The translations under genes were made by a program, and so were the position numbers. Of a stretch of 64,000 bases of DNA, positions 21,201 to 28,783 are shown in pieces. The DNA lies in assembly GCA_004794785.1 (NCBI GenBank), contig SJOL01006800.1, positions 356,643-420,642 of the forward strand, written 5' to 3'. The stretch's first letter is position 1; each line of letters opens with the position of its first letter. Below the pieces are notes generated by a model. It was not told the origin of the DNA. It saw only the letters and a program-made list of their open reading frames with translations, and ran no database searches. The DNA comes from Opisthorchis felineus (taxonomy: Eukaryota; Platyhelminthes; Trematoda; Opisthorchiida; Opisthorchiidae).

Positions 21201-22229
21201 GCCGATACGCAGTGATCACGTTTAGAAACTGACCACTCAAAACCCTTTATGGTCCAGTCTTGGACAACTACAATTATGTGATTTGTTCGTTACATTATTC
21301 TGGGCTCACAGTGAAGGACGGCTATGAGTGGCATCGAGACATTTTATTCAAGGTGAATCACCGTTAGACCAAACCCCACTGCCTCCACATTTTGGGATTA
21401 TTCCCGATCGGTTAGGTCAGCTGGTTGGATGCGTGTGCAAATGAACACTGGTGTACGTCTAAAATGAATCGGCTACAATTCATAAACACAGCGAGGAAGT
21501 CGAATGTATTTCACGGAAATTATTTGAACATAACTTGCCTCTAGAGTGTTCCACATCGTGAAAAAACGGAGTTTTGCTTAATGTCGCAGTCTCCCCCAAC
21601 GGTTTCCCATCCCACGTGAGTATATAAACTGTGCCGTTCTTGAAAGTCGTGAATAGATGTTCCCCGTACATACAAATACTGGAAGCAGAAATCACGCATT
21701 GTGATTAAACTTACCAATTTACATCGATTCCAACCACGATTGTGGTAAGAGATTCAACGGCCCAATCGCGATCGATTATTGGTAACTCACCAGCCTCCCT
21801 AAGACAGGTGAATGGGGACACAAGACATTACCTTTCAGCTCCGAACGGTGAATTCGTGGAACTGATTGTCTGGGATTTGAATCGTAGCGCAATAAAATAC
21901 CCAGCCGCTGTCTAAAAAAACTAAAAATTAAAAGCTCCCCCTTACTAATAGAGCGATGCATTTAGCATCTGCCCTCAGAACGCTCCCAATATTCATACCA
22001 TATTGCATAAGGGAATCCTCAGAGCGCTCGTAATGAAGAATCACAGCTGACGTCTACAAGTGACAGACTGATCAACAATGATGCATACCTTCTGATCGAA
22101 AATGATTAGGTCCTTATCAAAAACTACACAAAAAATGTTCTCTTCATTTGAAACATGCAAAGAACGAGGAACCGACTGGTTTATTGAGCAACGCGGAAAA
22201 ACTGGCCATTCTTGCACGAAACACGCCAT
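9172..22229 (-). CDS. RIC1: RIC1-like protein, N-terminal WD40 part (multi-exon, 3' end not found)
   Basis: RIC1 pairs with RGP1 at the Golgi as the guanine-nucleotide exchange factor for RAB6 and supports retrograde traffic. Eleven proposed exons on the minus strand, in order: 22229-22089, 21911-21832, 21798-21715, 21678-21539, 17989-17657, 17333-about 17262, about 14351-14263, 11411-11236, 10756-10551, 10495-about 10398, about 9247-9172. Together they give roughly 490 residues that follow animal RIC1 in order: start WP motif, HVSNEEN block, TWDGKP, GVW, TTG, REYPD, ALWSVFG, VFQLARSALTTNP and NWPLR. The start ATG has A at -3 and G at +4. Phases agree at most junctions; exon 6-7 and 10-11 are uncertain and may hide small exons. 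The C-terminal RIC1 domain is not seen. Introns grow from 33-177 nt at the 5' end to several kb. Family recognition is from memory of conserved blocks, not a search. Confidence 0.8.
10398..10495 (-). CDS. RIC1: RIC1 exon 10 (3' end uncertain)
   Basis: Follows exon 9 across a short intron (10496-10550, 55 nt) in phase 2: SG-DSVLVLLAARILHTHQKIQ, like the VLLQGEDRLYLN strand. The proposed donor G/GTATCA at 10397 leaves phase 1, which does not join exon 11 directly; animal RIC1 has about 60 more residues here, so an extra exon is likely. Confidence 0.55.
10551..10756 (-). CDS. RIC1: RIC1 exon 9
   Basis: 206 nt, acceptor AATCTTTTCAG/GCC, donor AGTGG/GTATTT. Encodes AWSANDCQLVTVMSF, an acidic insert, then HIAVFQLARSALTTNP, equal to the animal LLFQFIKSVLTVNP segment. 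Confidence 0.85.
11236..11411 (-). CDS. RIC1: RIC1 exon 8
   Basis: 176 nt, phases 1 to 0. Joins exon 7 as REYP-DATTLVGPATKLAWST and continues TLAVAWANCGWALWSVFGGL to RIKVSQM, the hallmark ALWSVFG block of RIC1. Donor ATG/GTATGT is strong. Confidence 0.9.
11412..14262. other. RIC1 intron 7 (about 2.85 kb)
   Basis: Lies between the strong GTGAGT donor of exon 7 and the acceptor of exon 8. No repeat recognised. Open frames at 13029-13811 on both strands overlap one another and have no family features. Confidence 0.6.
14263..14351 (-). CDS. RIC1: RIC1 exon 7
   Basis: Acceptor CGTTTTCAG/CACAG, donor CCCAG/GTGAGT. Encodes EVSLYRLDETTG then TVFVQQRLRVSNREYP, parallel to the animal SVQVYTIDNSTG and KQYPD block. 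Using the second AG (exon from 14346) would match the frame of exon 6. Confidence 0.85.
14975..15905 (-). mobile_element. RTE-2 retrotransposon, 3' part, in a RIC1 intron
   Basis: A second RTE family. Minus-strand peptides include KGRVYTAAVRS, DQRRGFYAQRMYE and LTIGIFEALVRSGEDIGLV, the tail that follows the reverse transcriptase and contains the LYGSETW-like segment in degraded form. The left part (14985-15185) is the 3' UTR, also found at 20680, 23695 and 47100. The terminus is rich in ATTGA units. It lies in the intron between exons 6 and 7 in the same orientation as the gene, and is broken by many stops. Confidence 0.8.
17262..17333 (-). CDS. RIC1: RIC1 exon 6 (boundaries uncertain)
   Basis: Acceptor CCGCTGCAG/AAAT. 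Encodes ISIAFSQHVPNDLYAVECLF, placed where animal RIC1 has the VAVNNKYRLMAFGC segment. The strong donor AAC/GTAAGT (end 17266) leaves a phase that does not fit exon 7; shifting to the next GT (end 17262) restores the frame. A small unseen exon is an alternative. Confidence 0.5.
17657..17989 (-). CDS. RIC1: RIC1 exon 5
   Basis: About 333 nt, acceptor CTTCCTAG/TAGC joining in phase 1 with exon 4 to give EHSR-VAASFEGLPLANLVCF. Ends with the WD-like strand AVEWAPTFGGVITILSSGD, IALLRVLENSDGVW. The donor is either GTACGT at 17660 (phase 0) or GTGCTG at 17656 (phase 1). The second fits exon 6 and gives GVWVQ; the first has the stronger site. Confidence 0.8.
19215..19285 (-). mobile_element. RTE-1 3' end fragment in RIC1 intron 4
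   Basis: The hairpin CAGCGAAGCATCAGTGTTGG...CATTGATGTGCTGTC (minus strand) with a short GAT-rich tail matches the RTE-1 terminus at 7183-7254. Imperfect flanking TACAA-like repeats are possible duplications. Confidence 0.65.
20680..20800 (+). mobile_element. RTE-2 3' end fragment in RIC1 intron 4
   Basis: Plus-strand copy of the RTE-2 3' UTR: CCAGTGATCGAAACTGTAGC, then ACACGGTTTATAG, then a TGAATTGAATTGATT tail. The reverse of the same string is at 14985-15065 and 23695-23790. Confidence 0.75.
21539..21678 (-). CDS. RIC1: RIC1 exon 4
   Basis: 140 nt, acceptor GCTTCCAG/TATT. Encodes CICMYGEHLFTTFKNGTVYI then LTWDGKPLGETATLSKTPF and ends EHSR. This is the best match to the animal block with a loop, SDG-type turn, HWEG and VPFSVDLQSSR. 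The donor is GC (AGAG/GCAAGT), a GC-AG intron of about 3.5 kb. Confidence 0.85.
21679..21714 (-). other. 36-nt intron in RIC1
   Basis: GTAAGT...GCTTCCAG. Both ends match consensus and the phase (2) agrees on both sides. Confidence 0.75.
21715..21798 (-). CDS. RIC1: RIC1 exon 3
   Basis: 84 nt between a 33-nt intron (21799-21831) and a 36-nt intron (21679-21714). Encodes EAGELPIIDRDWAVES then LTTIVVGIDVN. Donor TTG/GTAAGT. Phase 2 on both sides agrees with neighbours. Confidence 0.75.
21799..21831 (-). other. 33-nt intron in RIC1
   Basis: GTAATG...CTTAG, with a pyrimidine-rich end. Removal joins exon 2 (phase 2) with exon 3. Very short 5' introns are known in schistosomes and other flatworms. 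Confidence 0.7.
21832..21911 (-). CDS. RIC1: RIC1 exon 2
   Basis: 80 nt, acceptor TTTTTTTAG/ACAG, donor AAAG/GTAATG, phases 0 to 2. Encodes TAAGYFIALRFKSQTISSTN then SPFGAE, aligning with the SSTQFG region of the vertebrate protein. A longer open frame through the same bases exists but breaks splice phase on the 3' side. Confidence 0.75.
22089..22229 (-). CDS. RIC1: RIC1 exon 1 (start codon)
   Basis: Encodes the N-terminus MACFVQEWPVFPRC... through SLHVSNEENIFCVVF to IIFDQK. The M-x-F-x2-x-W-P start and the HV..F.V pattern fit animal RIC1, which begins with a similar WP segment. The donor AAG/GTATGC is good and leaves phase 0. Confidence 0.8.
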
Positions 22230-22340
22230 TGTGCAACAGAGGCTGCTGCGTTACAGACCAATCCTTGCAGTGGATGTACTCATGTGCCAATCACTCACGA
22301 AGTATTCATAGAGAAGCTTCAACTGACACTGCTTCGGGTA
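22230..22340 (-). promoter_or_regulatory. 5' leader of RIC1
   Basis: Region just upstream of the ATG. It contains several AG dinucleotides after short pyrimidine runs, so cis- or trans-splicing of a leader is possible. No TATA box is evident. Nothing decides the transcription start. Confidence 0.25.
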
Positions 22341-22562
22341 CGGCCAAAGTTACGTCAAAGTCTGAAATAAAAGTGAAGGGTATAATAAAACAAACAATGT
22401 TCCGGACATTCGGTTTAACTATAATTACCTGCAAGGACGTGTCCACCGAATAATATATGCTAAAATATTGATTGACTAAAAAGACAGTCGGGTAAGGCGT
22501 TCGGCAAGAGATTGCCGAGAGGGAAGCACATACTAGAAGTCAAGAGAAAGAATTCTGAAAGA

Positions 22563-22680
22563 TCCACATCCCAGATTCAACGAGGATTCTCTCCGTGGTG
22601 ACATATACTTTCGAAAAGGAGTCACTCAACAACCCGTAATGGCCAAAGCAGATTTGTCTCGCATCGTAGGCACGGTTAAC
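22563..22680 (-). pseudogene. RIC1-like segment out of gene order
   Basis: Minus-strand frame after an AG at 22681: VNRAYDARQICFGHYGLLSD, then VTTERILVESGMWIFQNSF and a stop. The F-x-H-Y-x-L-L pattern, followed about 20 residues later by V-x-x-G-x-x-W, resembles the RIC1 segment that should follow NWPLR of exon 11 at 9172, and the phase (0) would fit. But it lies about 330 bp upstream of the start codon. It could be part of a second, broken copy, a misplaced assembly block, or chance. Identity is low. Confidence 0.3.
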
Positions 22681-23690
22681 CTGGGATTCCCCTGTCCGGC
22701 TAATGCACCAATCAGCTGACCACGTACGTGAACGTGTGGATGCCCATAGCTGCACCTGCCCATTATCGTCTACTAAGTGTCTGAAGTGAGGTATTTTTGT
22801 CACAGTGGTAGAGTTTAGAAAGATGTGACCAAACCTAGGAAAGCTGAGCCACATAAGCGCTCTGGAACTCGTCAGTACAACGCAAAGGGAGCAGTCGAGT
22901 GACCTCTGGGTGAACAGCTTCGACCGACCGGTTTGTGGTCGATTAGGTGTGAACCATATTTATTGATACAAACATTTGACCACTGGTGAATGGCTAATGT
23001 ATCAACCGTATACAACGCTGAAGCCCAATAGAGCATCTCAGAGGATTGTGGTTCCAAGAACAGTAGTGGAACAGTACTGGAACAGTACTACGAGAACAGT
23101 ACTAAATGGTCCGGTCCAAAATTTACACAACGCGATCGAATGAGTCCCAAGAGAAGAGATTCCCGGAAGACAGCAGTCTATTACTCAGATTTGAAAGTAC
23201 ATTTTGTGTATATGCTATTCTGTTCACAGGACTACGGCCCAAACTGCTCAGCTAGTGCCAGGTCCACTCATAAACCGTTCATTTAGAAGTCAATTGACAT
23301 CAACTCTATCAAATTAATGCGAGAACGCAACTTAGTGAAGTTCTTCCATTCTTTCATTCAGCCTGTGAAAGTGACACTGCTGGATACCTACACCAATAAG
23401 GAAGTGCATCAAGGTATGAGTGACTGCGTTTTGCTTGATGAAACCCCGCAATTCACGCAGATGTTTCATGATCGAATAGCATAGGAATCACACCTGACAT
23501 AGCCCCTTGCTTGAGTAGCCTCGAGACGCCATCCCAATCAGACTTATGCACGACCGCTTACGAAATTGCGAACTTCCTCAAGTGCGATCCTACTGGAGGA
23601 AGCTACCTATGAAAGGCCTGTGACTAGTTCAGAAAAACATGGATTCTAAACCACAAAAAGGTCTCAGTATGTTTCGCATCAGTCGATGTG
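22681..23690. other. intergenic region upstream of RIC1
   Basis: No gene recognised. The only structure seen is the tandem 11-mer at 23058-23102. Confidence 0.4.
23058..23102. repeat. short tandem repeat of GGAACAGTACT
   Basis: Three imperfect copies of an 11-bp unit (GGAACAGTACT, GGAACAGTACT, then GAGAACAGTACT after a short break), preceded by a partial AACAGTAGT. Confidence 0.7.
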
Positions 23691-23694
23691 CCCA

Positions 23695-23835
23695 ATTCAA
23701 TTAAATACAATACGATCTACCAACTAAAAACTGTATACCATAGGTACCATAGGTTCCAGCTAATACAGTTTCGATCACCGGAAAACGGGAGTGTGTGACA
23801 TACAGCCAAGCCTTGGAGGCGATGTGTCCAACTTG
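23695..23835 (-). mobile_element. RTE-2 3' end fragment
   Basis: Minus-strand orientation: AACTGTATTAGCTGGAACC, the conserved ACAGTTTTTAGT step, and an AATTGAATT tail at the left. Parallel to 14985-15130. Confidence 0.7.
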
Positions 23836-23924
23836 TTTCATATACTTCAGCTACACACACGGCAAGTCATCCCCACAACCACACTGTATGGTACAATACA
23901 ACTATGTTTATAGTTGCCCCACCA

Positions 23925-24068
23925 CCCAAAAAAGTAAGAGAGCTGAGATTCTGTCAGGTGCCAAGTTGCCCAAACCTAGACGGAAGCAGTTGAGATGCCG
24001 CGGTTGGGTTCGAACCACGGACCTTAAGGTAAGTAAATTCGAGCCTTAACTACTGAACTACTTCGAAC
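23925..24068 (-). mobile_element. tRNA-derived SINE, copy S2
   Basis: Read on the minus strand: a degraded A-box region (AGTAGTTAAGGCTCG), B box GGTTCGAACCC at about 24006-24016, then the body (CTAGG..GGGCAACTTGGCACC). The 3' tail is truncated compared with S4. Confidence 0.75.
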
Positions 24069-24149
24069 TCTTTTTGTGGTAGGCTGTCCATAATAATAAG
24101 CATATATAAACGTTAACCACAAACTGCTAGAAATCCGAATAATCCAGGA

Positions 24150-24560
24150 ATGGGAACTTTCGGAGAGGTCTTCACCAGCTGCTAAATGCAGGACGGAACT
24201 AAGCTTGGTTTTCACGGATCTGTCTCTCACTGTGTCCTGTCAACCTTCGAATGATAAGACCACTGAACATCTTCGATGCCACAGCTACCGGGCTGATGCC
24301 ACGGTGGTTTTCAAATACCGTCCAAGTACCCTTTTTGAAGGATGGAATAACTGTCACCATGCCCTAATATGCAGACACTCTCTCTTCACTCCATATCACA
24401 CTAGTGAGCCTTGTTAGATAGGTCACCAGGGATTCTCCGCCTTCTTTGAAGAGGGTAAATACAAACTGTCCACTCCTGCTGCCTTCTCACTTTTCAGTAG
24501 GGATATTTCATACCTTTTACTTCTTCTGACGAGCGAATAAGGTTTATATGTCATTCGACC
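24150..24560 (-). mobile_element. RTE-2 reverse transcriptase fragment
   Basis: Minus-strand peptides EISLLKSEKAAGVDS, VTVIPSFKKGT, ENHRGISPVAVASKMFSGLI and RRLTGHSERQIRENQA match the fingers region of RTE reverse transcriptases (IPIFKKG, NYRGISL, VILRRL, IRENQAGFR). The palm with the catalytic residues is absent. Flanked by SINE S2 and an RTE-1 5' end. Confidence 0.8.
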
Positions 24561-24699
24561 GTCACGAAGAAACTGCATCTTACCGTGGCCTGACGGTTTG
24601 TGACTCCGTGACCCATTGGGCTATACTGGGTTGTGTCCGTGCGACATTCGCAGAGATTGGACAATGGTTACAGGTCTGACGAACAGTTTCCTAGTACCC

Positions 24700-25200
24700 T
24701 AGGGCGGAGATTGGAATATTTATGGCAACTTATTCAATGAAACACCGCTGCTTTGCGGTCAGGCTTTTGAGCCGAAGATTTTGGTCGAGAACCCTAATTG
24801 TCTTCTTGTCTAGGTCAGTATCTCAGCCCACGTACAGCTGCGATACCTGCAACTGACAATACTCTCATGCCACATCAGCCATCACGTGGGGTCACCAGCC
24901 GGGTCACCTTACTTGCTGCATGCAGCAGGACGGGTAAGCGAAAACAGCCCATGGCTGACGCCACCCTTCTTTCTCTTTCACACCCTCTTTTTTTCCAGCC
25001 CTTTAGTAACTATCTCCTTGTAGACCCATTAGTTAGGACTGATGACTCCGTTCGTCCTGCATCTGTTTTGGCAGCAACATCTGCGCATTAACCGACGCTG
25101 ACATCCTAAGCTCGAAATCAATCTCCAAGCCTCGACGCGCAGTAGATCGAGCTGCTTTTAATGTTCACACTCTGAAGCAAGCAGGACAACAAGCTGCTCA
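24700..25200 (+). mobile_element. RTE-1 copy D, 5' UTR and start of ORF
   Basis: Plus-strand 5' UTR that includes GCTTTTGAGCCGAAGATTTT and CTTGTCTAGG, identical in layout to the reversed copies at 5745-5900 and 49620-49990. It ends with AAFNVHTLKQAGQQAAHAS, the first residues of the ORF. Right after that comes the GAT-repeat and hairpin of copy E in the other orientation. A 5'-only remnant is unusual for LINEs, which normally keep the 3' end. Confidence 0.75.
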
Positions 25201-25202
25201 CG

Positions 25203-25876
25203 CATCATCATAATTATCATCATCATCAAAGATGGCAACATCAGCGCTGACACTGAACCTTCGCTGCCGTAAAACCACAAAGCTCAACTACTCATATCTG
25301 AAGCCTTAGAATGAAAATAGTGGGTGAGGGAATAGACATGGTGCTAACCTATCGCAAGCATTCTGAGGTACCCACATCTCCGAGCGCCCAATTAAACAAC
25401 TTGGAAAGAAATTGAGAGCACGAAATCCACTGACATCAATCATCCGCCACTTATTGCAATGTCTCCAGCCAAGCGCAGGCGGAGCCACGGGGACCCCATC
25501 CTGGAAGGCGTACAACACTAACAACACCCAAGCTCTTCGTGACCCCTTTCACGCCCTTCTGCCAAGTCATACGTTGTCCACCGCGCGGTTTGCGCCATTC
25601 TGAAGGAGGCATAAAGGACAGCACTCGTCGCGGTAGACGCTGTTTCGGCTTGCGTAGCACATGGCCAAGTCACCGTAGTTGATGGAGCTGGATGCCTTCC
25701 GCGATTAAGGAACGTGCAACACAACCAAACACCCGTTTTCTGATTACCTCCTTACGAATCCGATACCATCCGACACCGGCAACGCTTCTGAGGCATAAGT
25801 GGTAAAAAACCTGTAGACGCCTCTCACCATCTGTTCACAGAGGGCACGTCCCGCAACCATACAACACAAACAATCC
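25203..25876 (-). mobile_element. RTE-1 copy E, 3' part
   Basis: Minus strand: 3' terminal hairpin and ATC/GAT repeats at 25203-25280, 3' UTR, then the conserved C-terminal ORF tail (LRKPKQRLPRRVL, SEWRKPRGGQRMTW, RLPGWGPRG). It closely parallels copy C at 2530-3250. The 5' side is cut at SINE S3. Confidence 0.85.
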
Positions 25877-26056
25877 AATTGTTCAGCTTAAGCACCCTTT
25901 CGTTGCCTAGTTGCGATACCGACGGAAGGATGCACAAGGGCTGGGATACTGCCAGGTTGCCAAGTCTAGACAGGAGCAGCCGAGATGCCGAGGTTGGGTC
26001 TGAATCACGGACCCTTCGGTCCGTAAGCTGGCATCCTAAACACTGAGGTATCTCGA
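25877..26056 (-). mobile_element. tRNA-derived SINE, copy S3
   Basis: Minus-strand order: tRNA-like head (ending at 26056), body with CTGTCTAGACTTGGCAACCT and GGCAGTATCCCAGCCC, then CTTAAGCTGAACAATT at the end. About 180 bp. It sits exactly between RTE-1 copies E and F. Confidence 0.8.
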
Positions 26057-27128
26057 GGAAATGGAAGAAACCCAGAAAGCCGGGACTGCCCGGGGATTTT
26101 AGTTGACCCGTGCGACCGATTCCCGGAAACCGTCGGTGAGCGAAACCATCAAGGATCAAAGTGACGCGACCATCATGAATAAAGAACGTATCGACTGCTG
26201 GGCCAAAGACTTCGAACAACAATTCTCGTGGCCACTCGCCGTCGCTAATCTGGATAATACAGCTGAAGGAGAGTCCTGGACAGTGGATCTGGAAGATTCT
26301 GTGGCCTCGGAGGTTTATGACCATATATGTTCCCTCAAGCGCCACCAAGCACTTGGTTTGGACGATCTCCCACCCGCATTCTTCAATGATGGGGGTGAGG
26401 TCCTCAGTAAACGCTTGTCTGATCTGTTTGCTTGTGTTTGGTAAAAGGAGACTGTTCCACAAAACTATGGAGAGTCGGTGATGGTGTCCATTTTCAAATA
26501 AGAGGCCTCGTAGTGAGGGTGGGAATCAAACGGGGTCGTCTTGACTCCGGTCGAAACGAAACTCTTGGCAGCACATCTCCTTCGTTGCCCTATGATGGCT
26601 CTTGAAACACTGACCCGAGAGCGGCAAGTGGGAGTCCGGCCTTTTAGGGGGTGCGCTGACCAAATCTTCACACTCCGTCAGGTGCTAGAACAAAATGATG
26701 TGCATAAAGGACCCACAATTTTAGTATTCCTGGACATCCAAGGCACATTCAACTCAGTTGACCGGTTTGTTCTCCTTGATACGCTTGCTCACCAGGGAAT
26801 GCCCCGGAAGTTTGTGAATACAATGAATTCTTGATAATCTCAGATTTCCGGGCGTGTGAGAGTATACGGATGCCAGTCCAAAAGCTTCTGTACACAAAGT
26901 GCTGTCCGTCAGGAGTACCCCCTTTCTCCAATCCTATCTCACTTCGTGATCTACGACAAAATGAAACGAAAGTTGAAAGGTTTCCAAAACCCTGGTGTTC
27001 GAACAGCCTCTGACGGAAACCTGGATTATGCAGACGAGATCGTTCTCGTCTTCGAAAACGAGCTGGAGGTGCAGGTGTTTTTGAATGAACTGACCAAAGT
27101 CATCCCGTCCTTTGGCATGTAATCTACA

Positions 27129-27136
27129 GCCACAAA
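27129..27136. repeat. SINE S4 target-site duplication, left
   Basis: GCCACAAA, repeated at 27321-27328. Confidence 0.8.
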
Positions 27137-27320
27137 AAAAAATCGTTCAGCTGTAGCACCCTTTCGGTGCCTAGCTGCCATGCCACCCGAAGGATGCTCG
27201 AGGGCTGGGATACTGCCAGGTTGCCCAAGCCTAGACAGGGGAAGTCGAGAGGCAGAGGTCGGGTTCGAACCACGAACCTTGCGGTCAGTAAATTCGCGCT
27301 CTAACCACTTCGGCCATCTC
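27137..27320 (-). mobile_element. tRNA-derived SINE, copy S4, inserted in RTE-1 copy F
   Basis: The best complete copy, 184 bp, bounded by an 8-bp direct repeat GCCACAAA (27129-27136 and 27321-27328). Minus strand: A-box region TGGCCGAAGTGGTTAGAGC, B box GGTTCGAACCC (27251-27261), body, GGTGCTACAGCTGAACGATT, then a T run, which suits a Pol III stop. It splits SFGM from CKVML of the host ORF, so the host order is restored by removing the SINE and one repeat. Confidence 0.9.
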
Positions 27321-27328
27321 GCCACAAA
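27321..27328. repeat. SINE S4 target-site duplication, right
   Basis: GCCACAAA, repeated at 27129-27136. The host reading frame resumes here (CKVML). Confidence 0.8.
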
Positions 27329-28612
27329 GTGTAAGGTCATGCTTCTGGACATGTAATCACTGATCACGCCACTCACAGTCCAGGGAGAAGCACTCTAAGT
27401 TGTGGGGCATTTTATATATCTCGGAAGTTTTATTAGTTCCGAGTGTAGTGTGACAGATGAGGTCAATTCACGAATCTGCGAGGCTCGGGTCGCGTTTACT
27501 AATTTGACATACATATGGCGACAAAGCGGTATATCCCAGAATCTCAAGGGACGTGTGTATCAGGCTACAGTATGGGCTATTTTTGTTGTATGGCTGTGAG
27601 ACTTTGTCTGTTCGATCAGCAGAACCGGGACTTCTTCAGAATCATAGCTCATATGGGTTGGTGTCGGCGAGTAGGTAACGAGCCAATTAGAGAGCGGCTT
27701 TTCGGTTGTGCAACGGGTACTTCCATCAAAGAATGTGTCCAGCACCAGAAGCTGTACTGGTTAGGCAATGTATTGCGCATGTTGGATCATCGTTTGCCGA
27801 AGAAAGTGTTGTTTTCCATGCTCAATTTAGAGTGGCGCAAGCAGAGAGTTGGCCAGCCTTTGGCCTGGCAGAGGGGTATGAAAGAGATTACGAAGTCTGG
27901 GTGATGTCGGTGCGACTAACCTCCCGGGATGAGGACCGCGTGATCCTCGATGCGTCTGGCTGGATACGCTGCAAGATACGGCTGCTGATCTATGTGAATG
28001 GCGTTCTTGTTGTCGGTTTCTATCCGGATTGCCTGAATGAGCATCTAGAGCCGTAAGCACCTCGGTAGGCTAGTACTAAGCCCCTTCCAGGTCCATTTTT
28101 ATTCTTTGCTACATAATAAGGCCTTCAAATAAATCATGGTTATACGACTGAAAAGCATCACTGTTGAACATTGATGTTATTCTGTTGATGAGGATGATGA
28201 TCTAGTTCGACGAACTGGTCTCCTGATACAAACGAACGAAAAATACATCCAAAGAGAGTTGTAACCCACGCAGTGCTCCCAACAGGGTGGAGTGTCAATA
28301 GTCCTACTTGCCAGGGTACGAGCAGGATCGAGGAGTTACCCCAAGAGTTATGGAACTCATTGATCTAACTCAGGCCTAGGAGATCGACGCCCGTGCGTTT
28401 CGCGAATTAGTAGGCAGCTAGTGTACGTCACGGAACAGCTAAGCTCCTCTGTTAGTCTCAGGTTTCCCCAGAAGCATGAAAAACGATGCACCTTGTGTGT
28501 TTAATTGATGGCCTCCGAATCATGTTCCAGGTTCGTTTAGTAATCAGAGTGAGATCAGAACCTGCGTCAAATTGAAGATGAACCTGTGTATCACTGAAAT
28601 GAAAAATAGTAA

Positions 28613-28783
28613 TCGTTCAGCTGTAACGCCATTTTGGTGTCTAGCTGCCATATCACCCGAAGGAAGCATGAGGGCCGGGATACTTTTAGGTGCAGGACGC
28701 CTAGACACGAGTAGCCGAGATGCCGGTGTTGGGTTCGAAACAGAAACCTTCCATTCGCTCGTTAACCGCTGGGCTATCTCGAG
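28613..28783 (-). mobile_element. tRNA-derived SINE, copy S5
   Basis: Minus strand: GAGATAGCCCAGCGGTTAACG (A-box region), GTTTCGAACCC (B box, one change from consensus), body CTCGTGTCTAGGCGTCCTGC, tail CAGCTGAACGATT followed by an ACTATTTTT run. A 150-codon plus-strand frame (28572-29024) merely reads through it. Confidence 0.8.

Larger units (their letters stand above)
18000..21538. other. RIC1 intron 4 (GC-AG, about 3.5 kb)
   Basis: Begins with GCAAGT after exon 4 and ends TTCCTAG before exon 5. It contains an RTE-1 3' end and an RTE-2 3' end. A 68-codon minus-strand frame at 21034-21240 lies here but fits no exon. Confidence 0.65.
26057..28212 (+). mobile_element. RTE-1 copy F, linker to 3' end, split by SINE S4
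   Basis: Plus strand. Order: linker (EMEETQKAG, RATDSRKPSVSETIKD), fingers (GEVLSKRLSDLF, GESVMVSIFK), RPFRGCADQIFTLRQVLEQN, motif A with its Asp (ILVFLDIQGTFNSVDR), motif B region (SAVRQEYPLSPIL), motif C LDYADEIVLVF, VIPSFGM. After the SINE come CKVML, FIYLGSFISSECSVTDEV, then the tail and the hairpin with GAT repeats at 28160-28212. In motif C the second catalytic Asp is Glu (YADE). Several stops and frameshifts. 5'-truncated at SINE S3. Confidence 0.9.

Noticed and set aside
21776..21961. Longer open frame over RIC1 exon 2 (with LLRYDSNPRQSV)
   Set aside because: It breaks splice phase to exon 3. The other frame gives SSTN-FGAE, which matches animal RIC1, and keeps phase on both sides.
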